A stretch of DNA of 64,000 nucleotides from Rhodoferax sediminis (GTDB lineage: Bacteria > Pseudomonadota > Gammaproteobacteria > Burkholderiales > Burkholderiaceae_C), in NCBI RefSeq assembly GCF_006970865.1, contig NZ_CP035503.1, positions 1,439,001 through 1,503,000 on the forward strand, read 5' to 3'. This document shows positions 55,225 to 64,000 of the stretch, piece after piece; the first letter of the stretch is position 1, and every line of letters begins with the position of its first letter. A model generated the notes under the pieces. It saw nothing but the letters and a program-made list of their open reading frames with translations, was not told the origin of the DNA and did no database searches. The position numbers were made by a program, and so were the translations under genes.

Positions 55225-56919
55225 CTACATGCCGCTGTAGTTCGGACCGCCGCCGCCTTCCGGCGGGAGCCACACAATGTTTTGCGTCGGGTCCTTGATG
55301 TCGCAGGTCTTGCAGTGCACGCAATTCTGCGCGTTGATCTGCAGCCGCTCGCTGTTGTCTTCGTTCTTCACGAACTCGTAGACGCCGGCCGGGCAGTAGC
55401 GCGCCTCGGGGCCGGCATATTTGGCGAGATTGATGTTGACCGGCACCGACGCGTCCTTCAATGTCAGGTGCGAGGGCTGGTTTTCCTCGTGGTTGGTGTT
55501 GCTGATGAACACGCTGGACAGGCGGTCGAATGTGAGCTTGCCGTCCGGTTTGGGATAGTCGATGGGCTTGCACGCGCTTGCCGGCTTGAGCGCCAGGTGG
55601 TCCGGCTTTTTGCGGTGAATCGTCCAGGGAATGTTGCCCTTGAGTGCAAATTGCTCGACGCCGTTCATGAGGGTGGCCACGGTCAGCCCCTTCTTGAACC
55701 AGGCCTTGAAGTTGCGCGACTTGTTCAGTTCGGTGTAGAGCCAGCTGTTCTCGAACGCCTGCGGGTAGGCGCTGAGTTCGTCGTGCTGGCGCCCGCCGGT
55801 GACGGCATCGTAAGCCGCCTCGGCCGCGAGCATGCCGGTCTTGATCGCGGCGTGGCTGCCCTTGATGCGGCTCACGTTCAGATACCCGGCGTCGCAGCCC
55901 ACCAGTGCGCCGCCCGGGAACACGGTCCTGGGTAGCGAGAGCAGGCCACCGGCCGTGATGGCGCGCGCGCCGTAGGCGAGCCGCTTGGCGGGCTTGAGGC
56001 CCTTGTCCTCGCCCTCCAGATACCAGCGGATATTGGGGTGGGTCTTCCAGCGCTGGAATTCCTCGAACGGGCTGAGATAGGGGTTGGCATAGTCCAGCCC
56101 CGTGATGAAGCCCAGCGCGATCTTGTTGTCTTCCATGTGGTACAGGAACGCGCCGCCGTAGGTGCTGCTGTCCATCGGCCAGCCGGCCGTGTGCATGACA
56201 AAGCCCGGCTTGTGCCGTGCCGGGTCGATCTCCCACAGCTCCTTGATGCCGATGGCGTAGCCCTGCGGATCCTTGCCTGCGTCCAGCTTGAACCGGGCGA
56301 TGAGCTGCTTGCCCAGGTGGCCGCGCGAGCCTTCGGCAAAAATCGTGTACTTGCCGTGCAGTTCCATGCCGAGCTGGAAATTCTCGGTCGGCTGGCCGTC
56401 CTTGCCGATGCCCAGATTGCCCGTGGCCACGCCCTTGACGCTGCCGTCCTCGTTGTACAGCAGCTCGGCACCGGCGAACCCCGGGAAGATTTCCACGCCC
56501 AGGCTCTCGGCCTGCTGCGCCATCCAGCGCGTGATGTTGCCCACGCTGACCACATAGTTGCCGTGGTTCTGGAAGCACTGCGGCAGGAAGAAAGCCGGCG
56601 TGCGAAAGGATGACTTTTCACCGAGGAAAATCATCGCATCGTCCGTCACCGGCTGGTTCAGGGGGCAGCCCAGTTCCTTCCAGTTGGGAAAGAGTTCGTT
56701 CATGGCGATCGGGTCCATGATGGCGCCCGACAGGATGTGGGCCCCGGGCTCCGAGCCTTTCTCCAGCACGACCACCGACACATCGGTGCCTTTCTCGGCC
56801 GCGAGCTGCTTGAGGCGAATGGCGGTGGCCAGGCCGCCCGGGCCGCCGCCGACTACCACCACGTCGTATTCCATGGCTTCGCGCGGGCCGAACCGGGACA
56901 GGATTTCTTCGTTTGTCAT
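55225..56919 (-). CDS. Electron transfer flavoprotein-ubiquinone oxidoreductase
   Basis: The 564-residue membrane-associated enzyme moves electrons from ETF to ubiquinone. The FAD site is DVVVVGGGPGGLATAIRLKQ; the Q-binding segment and amphipathic helix are in the middle; the C-terminal ferredoxin domain has NCVHCKTCDIKDPTQNIVW, the 4Fe-4S ligands. I start at the ATG ending at 56919, before MTNEEILSRFGPREAMEYD. It is divergent from the SDR gene at 57066. Confidence 0.95.
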   Translation of the reverse strand: MTNEEILSRFGPREAMEYDVVVVGGGPGGLATAIRLKQLAAEKGTDVSVVVLEKGSEPGAHILSGAIMDPIAMNELFPNWKELGCPLNQPVTDDAMIFLGEKSSFRTPAFFLPQCFQNHGNYVVSVGNITRWMAQQAESLGVEIFPGFAGAELLYNEDGSVKGVATGNLGIGKDGQPTENFQLGMELHGKYTIFAEGSRGHLGKQLIARFKLDAGKDPQGYAIGIKELWEIDPARHKPGFVMHTAGWPMDSSTYGGAFLYHMEDNKIALGFITGLDYANPYLSPFEEFQRWKTHPNIRWYLEGEDKGLKPAKRLAYGARAITAGGLLSLPRTVFPGGALVGCDAGYLNVSRIKGSHAAIKTGMLAAEAAYDAVTGGRQHDELSAYPQAFENSWLYTELNKSRNFKAWFKKGLTVATLMNGVEQFALKGNIPWTIHRKKPDHLALKPASACKPIDYPKPDGKLTFDRLSSVFISNTNHEENQPSHLTLKDASVPVNINLAKYAGPEARYCPAGVYEFVKNEDNSERLQINAQNCVHCKTCDIKDPTQNIVWLPPEGGGGPNYSGM

Positions 56920-57065
56920 GAAGCGTCTCGCTTGATTCTGGTTTGATAATGGGACGATGGCCGCCAGCCTGGGCTGCACGGCGCTACTGTCAGGTGTCCG
57001 ACCAATTTTATGCGGGGAATCGGCACAATGGCGCGATCGGTTCTGCTCAAGTGGAGACTTTCAAA

Positions 57066-57848
57066 ATGGCTTACAGCATTGATCTTTCGGGCCGCGTGGC
57101 CTTTGTGACCGGGGCTTCCGGTGGCTTGGGCGCGCAATTCGCGCGGACCCTGTCGCGTGCGGGGGCCGCCGTGGTGCTGGCCAGCCGGCGCGTGGACAAG
57201 CTCAAGGAACTGCGCGCGCGCATCGAGAGCGAGGGCGGCGACGCCCACGTCGTGGAACTCGACGTGACGGACCAGGACTCGATCAAGGCCGCCGTGGCGC
57301 GCGCCGAAACCGAGGTCGGCTCCATCGACATTCTGGTGAACAACTCCGGCGTCAGCACCACCCAGCGCATCCAGGATGTGACCGAGACCGACTTCGACTT
57401 CATCTTCGACGCCAACGTCAAGGGGGCTTTTTTCGTGGCGCAGGAAGTCGGCAAACGCATGCTGGCGCGTGCCCGCGGTGCCGCGCCGGGCACCTACACG
57501 GGCGGGCGCATCATCAACATCGCCAGCATGGCGGGCCTGCGCGTGCTGCCGCAAATTGGCGTGTATTGCATGAGCAAGGCCGCCGTGGTGCAGATGACGC
57601 GCGCGATGGCGCTGGAGTGGGGCAAGTTCGGCATCAACGTCAATGCCATCTGCCCGGGCTATATCGACACCGAAATCAACCACCACCACTGGCACACCGA
57701 GCAGGGGCAAAAGCTGGTGCAGATGCTGCCGCGCAAGCGCGTGGGCAAGCCCGAAGACCTCGATGCCCTGATCGTGATGCTGGCCAGCGCGCAAAGCCAC
57801 TTTGTGAACGGCGCCGTGATTGCGGCGGACGACGGGTTTGCGGCGTGA
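57066..57848 (+). CDS. Short-chain dehydrogenase/reductase
   Basis: The 260-residue classical SDR shows the NAD(P) site AFVTGASGGLGAQFARTL, NNSGV, the catalytic Ser in IINIASMAG, and YCMSK. The ending NGAVIAADDGF is typical of 3-oxoacyl reductase-type SDRs. The pairing with ETF-QO and the earlier thiolase suggests acyl-CoA metabolism, but this is inference. The ATG at 57066 follows a GTGGAGAC ribosome site. Confidence 0.88.
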   Translation: MAYSIDLSGRVAFVTGASGGLGAQFARTLSRAGAAVVLASRRVDKLKELRARIESEGGDAHVVELDVTDQDSIKAAVARAETEVGSIDILVNNSGVSTTQRIQDVTETDFDFIFDANVKGAFFVAQEVGKRMLARARGAAPGTYTGGRIINIASMAGLRVLPQIGVYCMSKAAVVQMTRAMALEWGKFGINVNAICPGYIDTEINHHHWHTEQGQKLVQMLPRKRVGKPEDLDALIVMLASAQSHFVNGAVIAADDGFAA

Positions 57849-57895
57849 ATTTCAAGAAAAATGTGCTTGCAGCCAGTGTGTGCTCTAGGTGTTAA

Positions 57896-57912
57896 GCTAT
57901 TTTTTGTGTAGC
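57896..57912. repeat. 17-nt GCTA near-palindrome between SDR and rbsD
   Basis: GCTATTTTTTGTGTAGC in the gap between two converging genes (57849-57931). Same element family as those inside gcvT and gcvP. Confidence 0.55.
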
Positions 57913-57931
57913 AAACGGTATTCGCCCGCGC

Positions 57932-58327
57932 TCAAAACGTGACGCCGGCGCACAGGATGATGTTGGCGTAGGGCGTGCATTCGCCGGTGCGCACGATGGC
58001 CTTGGCCTGCGCACTCAGGCGCTTGAGCTCCTCATGCGACACGGTTTGCGCGGCGACCGGCAGGCGATCACGGCACCAGTCGGGGAGCGGCTGGCCACCC
58101 GCACCCGTCGCTTCCTCGGCAATGTAAGCGCGCTCCACTTGCATCTCAGACAGCACCGCGGTCAGCACGTCGGCCAGCCGTGGCACGCCCGCCGTGACGG
58201 CGAGATCGATACGCCGGGGTCCGGCGGGGATCGGCAGGCCGGCATCGCCGATCACGAGCATGTCGCCATGGCCGAGTGCGGCAATCACCTGTGACAGCTC
58301 GGCGTGCAGCAGGGCGGTACGTTTCAT
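57932..58327 (-). CDS. rbsD: D-ribose pyranase
   Basis: The 131-residue protein converts beta-D-ribopyranose to the furanose form. It begins MKRTALLHAELSQVIAALGH with the catalytic His and has DMLVIGDAGLPIPAGPRRID and the C-terminal RTGECTPYANIILCAGVTF. The start overlaps the rbsK stop (ATGA). Last gene of the ribose operon. Confidence 0.94.
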   Translation of the reverse strand: MKRTALLHAELSQVIAALGHGDMLVIGDAGLPIPAGPRRIDLAVTAGVPRLADVLTAVLSEMQVERAYIAEEATGAGGQPLPDWCRDRLPVAAQTVSHEELKRLSAQAKAIVRTGECTPYANIILCAGVTF

Positions 58328-59316
58328 AGCGGTATCCAGTCGGGGGGCAGGGCGCTGCGCAGCACGGCGTCGCGATCGGGAATCGAGGGCTGGGCGCCAA
58401 CCTGTGTCACGCACAGCGCCGCCGCGCGGATGCCGTGGCGCACCGCGGCGTCAAAGCTCTGGCCGTCGGCCAGCGTCACGGCCAGTGCGCCGAGAAAGGT
58501 GTCGCCGGCCGCGGTGGTGTCCACCGCCGTCACCGCCAATGCCGGATGGTGGCGGCAGCCTTGTGTATCGGCGGCGACCGCGCCGCCGGCCCCCAGCGTG
58601 ACGACCACACGCGCCACACCACGCGCCCGCAGTGCGCACGCCGCCTTCGCCGCTTCGGCGGGCGTATCGGCCACCCGGCCGCTGAGCAGCCGGGCCTCGA
58701 CTTCGTTGACGACCAGGGTATCGAGCAGGGGCCAGAGCTGCGCGGGCAGCGCTTGCGCCGGGGAGGGATTGAGCATGACCTTGCAGCCAATGCGATGGGC
58801 CAGCGCCGCTGCTGTGACGACCTGGGCCAGCGGGGTTTCGAATTGCGCCACCAGGAAGGCGGCATGCTGCAGCCGTTGCGCCAGTTCGGGGTCGTGCGCG
58901 TCGACCTCGACCCTGGCGTTGGCGCCGGCGATGACGACAATGCGGTTTTGCGCGGCGTCATCGACCATCACCAGCGCCACGCCCGTGGGTTCTTGTGCAT
59001 CGGTCTGGACCCCGCCGTGGTCGATGCCGTCGCGCGTCAGCGCAGCGCGCAGGGCCTGCCCGTAGTCATCGGCCCCGACGCGCCCCAGCAGGCTGACCGC
59101 CGCGCCCTGGCGCGCGCAGCTCACGGCCTGGTTGCCGCCTTTCCCTCCCGGCACGGTGTGGATCGAATGCCCTTGCAGGGTTTCGCCGGCCTCGGGTGCG
59201 TGCGGCACGCGCAGGACCAGGTCCATGTTGAGGCTGCCGAGCACCACGATGCGCGGGGGCGCACTGGCAGTGTCATGGGATACCTTGGGCAAGGCAGGGA
59301 GCGCCATCGGAATCAC
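58324..59316 (-). CDS. rbsK: Ribokinase
   Basis: The PfkB-family kinase phosphorylates ribose at O5. It is 330 residues with VVLGSLNMDLVLRVPHAPEA, the TVPGGKGGNQAVSCARQGA block, and the catalytic DTTAAGDTFLGALA. The GTG at 59316 overlaps the rbsR stop; ATG at 59307 is an alternative. It is coupled to rbsD downstream. Confidence 0.94.
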   Translation of the reverse strand: MIPMALPALPKVSHDTASAPPRIVVLGSLNMDLVLRVPHAPEAGETLQGHSIHTVPGGKGGNQAVSCARQGAAVSLLGRVGADDYGQALRAALTRDGIDHGGVQTDAQEPTGVALVMVDDAAQNRIVVIAGANARVEVDAHDPELAQRLQHAAFLVAQFETPLAQVVTAAALAHRIGCKVMLNPSPAQALPAQLWPLLDTLVVNEVEARLLSGRVADTPAEAAKAACALRARGVARVVVTLGAGGAVAADTQGCRHHPALAVTAVDTTAAGDTFLGALAVTLADGQSFDAAVRHGIRAAALCVTQVGAQPSIPDRDAVLRSALPPDWIPL

Positions 59317-60350
59317 ACGTGCAACAGGCGCACTGGTTCAACGAAGCCGGCGTGGCGCCCGGTCGAAGCGCGCACGCGTAGTTCGGGCTGGAGCACCACT
59401 TTGCGCGTATCGCGGCGGCGCCCTTCGATGCGCTCGAGCAGCATGGCCACGGCGAGTGCGCCCATGCGCTGTTTGGGCTGCGCCACGGTGGTCAGGGGCG
59501 GGCTGGTGAAGCTCGACAGTTCGATGTCGTCGAAGCCGACAATGGACAGTGCGCCGGGAACCTGCACACCGCTTTCATGCGCGGCGCGCAATGCGCCGAT
59601 GGCCATCAGGTCGTTGCAGACGAACACCGCCGTGGGCAGGGGTTCGGTGCGCAGCATCGCATGCATGGCTTCGTAGCCGCCCTGGCTGGTGAAGCCGCCG
59701 TGCCAGAAGAGCTGGTTGGCATCGATGTCCAGGCCCGCCTCCGCCAGGCCCAGGCGCCAGCCGGCGATGCGCTGCTCGCTGGGGACCAGGCCCGCCGGGC
59801 CGCCGATGCAGGCGATGCGGCGGTGGCCGAGCGACACGAGGTGGCGCGTGGCCAGCAGGCCGCCCTGCATATGGGCGGTTTCCACCAGGTCGCAGTCTTG
59901 TTCGGTGATTTCCCGGTCCAGCAGCACGATTGGAATCCTCAGGCTGGCCAGCAGGGTGGGCAGGGAGTCATCGTCGCCGGTTGAGACGACCACCAGCCCG
60001 TCGATGCGGCGCTCGGCCAGCACCTTCAGATAAATTCCCTGGCGCCGGGGCTCGTCATCCGTATTGCAAAGAATCAGGGTGTAGCCCGCGGCGAAGCAGC
60101 GGTCTTCCACCACCCGCACGATTTCGGCGAAGTACGGGTTGGAACTGTTGGGGATCAGCATGCCCAGCGTGCGGGTGGTATTGCTCTTGAGGCTGCGCGC
60201 CACCGCACTGGGCACATAGGCCAGTTCGCGGATGGCCTGCTCGACACGCTCGCGGCCCGCGGCACTGACGTGGCGCGTGCCATTGACCACATGCGACACG
60301 GTGGTGACCGATACGCCGGCGCGCAGGGCAACGTCTTTGATGGTGCTCAT
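59313..60350 (-). CDS. rbsR: LacI family repressor of the ribose operon
   Basis: The 345-residue protein has the LacI helix-turn-helix (TIKDVALRAGVSVTTVSHVV) and hinge helix PSAVARSLKSNTTRTLGMLI, followed by a periplasmic-binding-like effector domain. Located inside the rbs operon between rbsC and rbsK, it most likely senses ribose and represses rbsB transcription; the operator lies beyond the window edge. Confidence 0.92.
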   Translation of the reverse strand: MSTIKDVALRAGVSVTTVSHVVNGTRHVSAAGRERVEQAIRELAYVPSAVARSLKSNTTRTLGMLIPNSSNPYFAEIVRVVEDRCFAAGYTLILCNTDDEPRRQGIYLKVLAERRIDGLVVVSTGDDDSLPTLLASLRIPIVLLDREITEQDCDLVETAHMQGGLLATRHLVSLGHRRIACIGGPAGLVPSEQRIAGWRLGLAEAGLDIDANQLFWHGGFTSQGGYEAMHAMLRTEPLPTAVFVCNDLMAIGALRAAHESGVQVPGALSIVGFDDIELSSFTSPPLTTVAQPKQRMGALAVAMLLERIEGRRRDTRKVVLQPELRVRASTGRHAGFVEPVRLLHV

Positions 60351-60363
60351 GATGTGGCGCGAT

Positions 60364-61380
60364 TCAGGGTGTGCCTGCGCGGCGCTGGCGCAGCGTGTCG
60401 ATGATCACCGCCACCACGATCACGCAGCCGGTGACGATGCGTTTGCTCGGCTCGCTGGCGCCGATCTGAACCAGTCCGGCGCCCAACACCGCGATGATCA
60501 GCACGCCAAAGAAGGTGTTGATGACCGAGCCGCGCCCGCCCATCAGGCTGGTGCCGCCGATGACCACGGCCGCAATCACCTGCAGTTCCACGCCGACGCC
60601 GGCGTTCGGGTCGGCGGCTTCGAGCCGCGCCGATTGCATCAGGCCGGCCAGTCCCGCGAGCAGCCCCGTCGCCGCAAACACGATGATGCTGATGGGACGC
60701 GGGTCGATACCCGCCAGCCGCATGGCTTCCTCGTTGGTGCCGATGCCCACCACGTAGCGGCCGAACACGGTGCGCGTCAGCACCAGGTGCCCGATCACCA
60801 CCAGCACCACGGCCAGCACAAAGGCGGCGGAGATGCCGCCGATCCATGGGTTGGCCAGCCCGGAAATGGCGTCGCCGACATACTGGGTGCGCGAATCGGT
60901 CACCAGATAAGCCGCGCCGCGCACCGCCTCCAGCATCCCGAGCGAGACGATGAAGGACGGCAGCCGCCAGGCGACCGACACGGCGCCCGTGATGGCGCCG
61001 CACAGCAGCCCCGTGACCAGGCCGAGCGCCGCGGCCGCCGGCATGCTCCAGTGCCACTGCAGGATGGCGGCTGCCGTGGCGGCCGCGCTCAAGGCCAGTA
61101 CCGAGCCGACCGACAGGTCGATGCCGGCAATGATGAGCACGAAGGTCATGCCGATGGCCATCACCGTCAGCGCAGGAATTTCGTTGGCAATGCTGACGAA
61201 GGTGTCGAAGGTCAGGAAATACTGGCTCAGGCTGCTGAACAGCACGACCATGCCCGCCAGCACGGCCGCCAGCCCGAGGTAGGTGCCCATCTGGCCATGC
61301 AGCGCGGCGCGAAGACCCACGGCGGGGCGGGGCGCTGCGGCGGGCGATGGGGCGGGCGAAGGAGTCGGTGGCAGGCTCAT
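60364..61380 (-). CDS. rbsC: Ribose ABC transporter permease
   Basis: The 338-residue protein has about 9-10 hydrophobic helices, with the permease signature MTFVLIIAGIDLSVGSVLAL and LFSSLSQYFLTFDTFVSIAN. It has a Pro/Ala-rich N-terminus before the first helix. The ATG ending at 61380 overlaps the rbsA stop (ATGA). It works with RbsA and RbsB for ribose uptake. Confidence 0.94.
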   Translation of the reverse strand: MSLPPTPSPAPSPAAAPRPAVGLRAALHGQMGTYLGLAAVLAGMVVLFSSLSQYFLTFDTFVSIANEIPALTVMAIGMTFVLIIAGIDLSVGSVLALSAAATAAAILQWHWSMPAAAALGLVTGLLCGAITGAVSVAWRLPSFIVSLGMLEAVRGAAYLVTDSRTQYVGDAISGLANPWIGGISAAFVLAVVLVVIGHLVLTRTVFGRYVVGIGTNEEAMRLAGIDPRPISIIVFAATGLLAGLAGLMQSARLEAADPNAGVGVELQVIAAVVIGGTSLMGGRGSVINTFFGVLIIAVLGAGLVQIGASEPSKRIVTGCVIVVAVIIDTLRQRRAGTP

Positions 61381-63002
61381 GATTGAACGGCGGGTGTGGG
61401 TGCAGAAGAAGAGGGTGAGGGCAGCGGGCGAACGCCTGCGTCGCCGAACGCTGCCGCGAGCAGCGATTGGTCGCTCCAGTGGCCGCGCTCGAACACTGCA
61501 ACGAGGCGCCCGGCGCGCATCACGCCGATGCGGTCGCACATGATCATCAGCTCGCGCAGATCGCTGGACACCATGAGCAGGGCCTTGCCCGCGTCAGTCA
61601 TGCGGTCCAGCTCGGCGTAGAGATCGGCACGGGCCCCCACGTCGACGCCGCGGGTGGGCTCGTCGAGCAGCAGCACCTTGCATTCGCGGTGCAGCCAGCG
61701 CGCGAAAACCACTTTTTGCTGATTGCCGCCACTGAGGGTGGAGACCACCTGCTCCCCGCTTTGCGAGCGGATGCGCAAGGTGTCCACGAGCCGGCGCGTG
61801 ATGCGGCGCTCCTTCGCCATCTGCAGCCAGCCGGCGCGCGACACCGCGCCCAGGTCACTCACGGTGGCATTCACGCGAATCGATTGCGGCAGCAGCAGGC
61901 CCTGCGATTTGCGGTCTTCGGTGACCAGGCCGATGCCGGCGCGGATGGCCTGCATCGGCGAGCGCCAGTTGCCCGCCACGCGGCGCGTGGGCGGCTCCAC
62001 CTGGCCCGGCGGCGCGGCGGCGCCCGCATACAGGGTGATCTCGCCGCGGTCTGCGCGATCGGCGCCGAACAGCAATCGCACCAGTTCGGTCCGTCCCGAG
62101 CCGACCAGGCCGGCCAGCCCCATGATTTCGCCGGCGTGCAGGTCGAGATCGACATCGCGCACGACCTGCGCGCGCCCCAGGCCACGCGCGCGCAGCAGGG
62201 CCGGCCCGGCGGCGCGGCGCGCGCGGTTTCCATGCTCCTGCACGGCGCGTCCGACCATGCGCTGCACCAGCTCGGCTTCGCGCACACCGGCCATCGGACG
62301 CACGTCCACCAGCCGGCCGTCGCGCAGCACGGCCACGCGGTCGGCGATGCGTTGCAGTTCTTCCAGCCGGTGTGACACGTAGATGACGCCCACGCCGCGC
62401 GCCTTGAGCAGCGCGATCTGCTCGAACAGGTGCGAGGTTTCGCGCGACGTGAGCATGGCGGTCGGCTCGTCGAGCACCAGCACGCGCGTGTCGTCCTGCA
62501 GGTTGCGGGCGATCTCGACCATCTGCTGCTGGCCGATGCCCAGTTGGGCCACGGGCATCGCCGGGTCAATGCCCTGCATGCCGATTTTGGCCAGCTGTTG
62601 CACGGCCAGGGCATGCAGCTCGGCGCGTTTGAGCCAGCCCGCGCGCTGCGGCAGCCGCTCGAGCAGCAGGTTCTCGGCGACCGAGAGTGTCGAGACCAGG
62701 CCGAGCTCCTGCATCACCATGCGCACACCCACATGCTCGGCATTGCGGCGCGAGCCTGGATGAAAGGGGACCTCGCCCAGGAGCATGTGGCCGCGCGTGG
62801 GCTGTACCAGGCCGCAGATGATCTTCGACAGCGTGCTCTTGCCGGCGCCGTTTTCGCCGGTCAGCGCCAGCACCTCGCCCGGCTGCAGCGCCAGCGAGAC
62901 GTCATCGAGCACAGGCGTCGCGTAGTCCTTGCCCAGGCTGAACAGGGACAGTAGCGGCGCGCGGCCGTTGGCGGCGGGAGCCGGCACAGCGGGAGTGGTC
63001 AT
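61377..63002 (-). CDS. rbsA: Ribose ABC transporter ATP-binding protein, duplicated ABC domains
   Basis: The 541-residue protein has two ABC cassettes. The first has ALTGENGAGKSTLSKIICGL (Walker A), LGIGQQQMVEIARNL (signature) and VLVLDEPTAMLT. The second has MGLAGLVGSGRTELVRLLFG, a degenerate Walker A as usual in sugar ABC ATPases, and LSGGNQQKVVFARWL with LLLDEPTRGVD. It starts 53 bp after rbsB and couples to rbsC. Confidence 0.95.
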   Translation of the reverse strand: MTTPAVPAPAANGRAPLLSLFSLGKDYATPVLDDVSLALQPGEVLALTGENGAGKSTLSKIICGLVQPTRGHMLLGEVPFHPGSRRNAEHVGVRMVMQELGLVSTLSVAENLLLERLPQRAGWLKRAELHALAVQQLAKIGMQGIDPAMPVAQLGIGQQQMVEIARNLQDDTRVLVLDEPTAMLTSRETSHLFEQIALLKARGVGVIYVSHRLEELQRIADRVAVLRDGRLVDVRPMAGVREAELVQRMVGRAVQEHGNRARRAAGPALLRARGLGRAQVVRDVDLDLHAGEIMGLAGLVGSGRTELVRLLFGADRADRGEITLYAGAAAPPGQVEPPTRRVAGNWRSPMQAIRAGIGLVTEDRKSQGLLLPQSIRVNATVSDLGAVSRAGWLQMAKERRITRRLVDTLRIRSQSGEQVVSTLSGGNQQKVVFARWLHRECKVLLLDEPTRGVDVGARADLYAELDRMTDAGKALLMVSSDLRELMIMCDRIGVMRAGRLVAVFERGHWSDQSLLAAAFGDAGVRPLPSPSSSAPTPAVQS

Positions 63003-63055
63003 GGAGATTTTGGCAAGCGCTCCCGGCCCAGACCGGTGCCGCGCAGCCGCCAAGC

Positions 63056-64000
63056 TTACTTGACCGTGTCCTTGGTCACCAGCACCACGTCGGTCTTGAC
63101 CATGGCGGGCATGTCCGCCTGGTGCTGCTTGGCGGCCAGCGCCTTGAGTGCCGTCTCGATGCCGAACACCGCCTGCTTGGCGCCGAACTGGTCCGCCGTG
63201 GCCAGCACGCGGCCGTCCAGCAGCATGGGCTTGATGGCGCCGATGTTGTCGTAACCCACCACCATGACCTTGCCGGTCTTGCCCGCGGCCTTGACGGCCG
63301 CCACGGCGCCGAGCGCCATGCTGTCGTTGCCGCACAGCAGGGCCTTGAGGTCGGGGTGTTCACGCAGCATGCCGGAGGCTACCGTGTTGCCCTTGTCGAT
63401 TTCCCACTGGCCGGATTGCACGCCGACCACGGTGGCGCCCACGGTCTTCATGGCGTCCTGGAAGCCCAGCGTGCGCTGCTGCGCATTGAAGGTGGTGGAC
63501 ACGCCTTCGATGATGCCAACCTTGTCGCCCGCCTTCAGGCTCTTGGCCAGGTAGTCGCCCACCAGCTTGGCGCCGGCGCGGTTGTCGGGACCGACGAAGG
63601 GCACCTGGATGCCTTTTTCCTTCAGGGCGCCGGCGTCGAGCTGGTTGTCGATGTTCACCACCAGGATGCCCTTGTCAATGGCGGTTTTAAGCACCGGCAC
63701 CAGCGCCTTGGAATCGGCCGGCGCAATCACCAGCGCATCGACCTTCTGCGCCATCATCTGCTCGACGAGCTTGATCTGCGCGGCGGTGTCGGTTTCGTCC
63801 TTGATGCCGCTGGCGATCAGGGTGTATTGGCCGGAATGGGCCTTCTGGTGGGCCTTGGCGCCGTCTTCCATGGTGCGGAAGAACTCGTTGGCCAGCGACT
63901 TCATGACCAGCGCCACTTTGGGCTTTTCCTGGGCCAGGGCGGGCGTTGCCACCAGGGCCCCCAGCACGGTCAGGGCAGCGGCGTTTTGCAGGGAACGACG
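63056..64000 (-). CDS. rbsB: Ribose-binding periplasmic protein (5' end outside window)
   Basis: About 314 residues are visible; the frame runs off the right edge in the signal peptide (RRSLQNAAALTVLGAL, cleavage after ALAQ). The mature protein has KVALVMKSLANEFFRTMEDG, DALVIAPADSKALVPVLKTA, GIEGVSTTF-like, and VVGYDNIGAIKPMLLDGRVL, the type I sugar-binding fold. It captures ribose for RbsAC and is the first gene of the operon. Confidence 0.93.
   Translation of the reverse strand, partial: RRSLQNAAALTVLGALVATPALAQEKPKVALVMKSLANEFFRTMEDGAKAHQKAHSGQYTLIASGIKDETDTAAQIKLVEQMMAQKVDALVIAPADSKALVPVLKTAIDKGILVVNIDNQLDAGALKEKGIQVPFVGPDNRAGAKLVGDYLAKSLKAGDKVGIIEGVSTTFNAQQRTLGFQDAMKTVGATVVGVQSGQWEIDKGNTVASGMLREHPDLKALLCGNDSMALGAVAAVKAAGKTGKVMVVGYDNIGAIKPMLLDGRVLATADQFGAKQAVFGIETALKALAAKQHQADMPAMVKTDVVLVTKDTVK

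Overview
The window reads as chromosomal DNA from a betaproteobacterium of the order Burkholderiales, most likely family Comamonadaceae (Variovorax/Polaromonas/Rhodoferax-like). The grounds are high G+C, a PHA gene pair (phasin, bktB), a Bug-type tricarboxylate-transporter binding protein, a PEP-CTERM protein, selenoneine genes of the Variovorax type, and short dispersed repeats inside genes. No rRNA, tRNA, CRISPR array or intact transposase was seen.

Layout. 1-1512: phasin end and bktB. 1528-3444: folA and thyA behind a ccdAB toxin-antitoxin module, all on the minus strand and nearly without gaps. 3509-6773: a decayed integron (integrase N-terminal fragment, a lower-GC DUF4238 cassette ending in an attC site) followed by two SRPBCC genes and a RibD/DHFR-like gene. 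7052-14412: VIT transporter, cytochrome P450, TMEM175-like channel, lipase-like hydrolase, FAD oxidase, DUF2069 and YihY. 14459-19803: xdhAB purine oxidation genes and a purine permease carrying a large internal deletion. 19826-26950: thioredoxin-like protein, metY/hydrolase/P450 operon, CBS protein, MFS pseudogene, RHH regulator with candidate operator, PHB-depolymerase-like esterase. 27052-34898: aroC, aldo/keto reductase, aroQ, arfB, hydrolase, metallophosphoesterase, and an Mla-type lipid transport set lacking its ATPase. 35074-39051: LysR regulator with an enolase-superfamily enzyme, Bug binding protein and arylmalonate-decarboxylase-like enzyme. 39245-42542: selenoneine genes senC-senB and divergent senA, bracketed by two diverged direct repeats. 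42584-47865: an erosion zone of pseudogenes and orphan genes including dpaL. 47894-52765: gcvT-gcvH-gcvP under a tandem glycine riboswitch. 52814-56919: denD, a TAXI-type binding protein and ETF-QO. 57066-57848: an SDR. 57932-64000: the ribose operon rbsBACRKD.

Three themes stand out. First, a complete senABC set for selenium incorporation, with no egtD in the window. Second, repeats that have entered coding sequence: a roughly 70-bp palindromic element supplies the first codons of gcvP and also sits inside gcvT, where one missing base breaks the frame; a separate 17-nt near-palindrome recurs at least seven times. Third, genes damaged by clean internal deletions (NCS2 permease, MFS transporter, FAD-disulfide reductase, P-loop NTPase) and truncations (integrase, M20 peptidase), suggesting deletion-driven decay of accessory functions.
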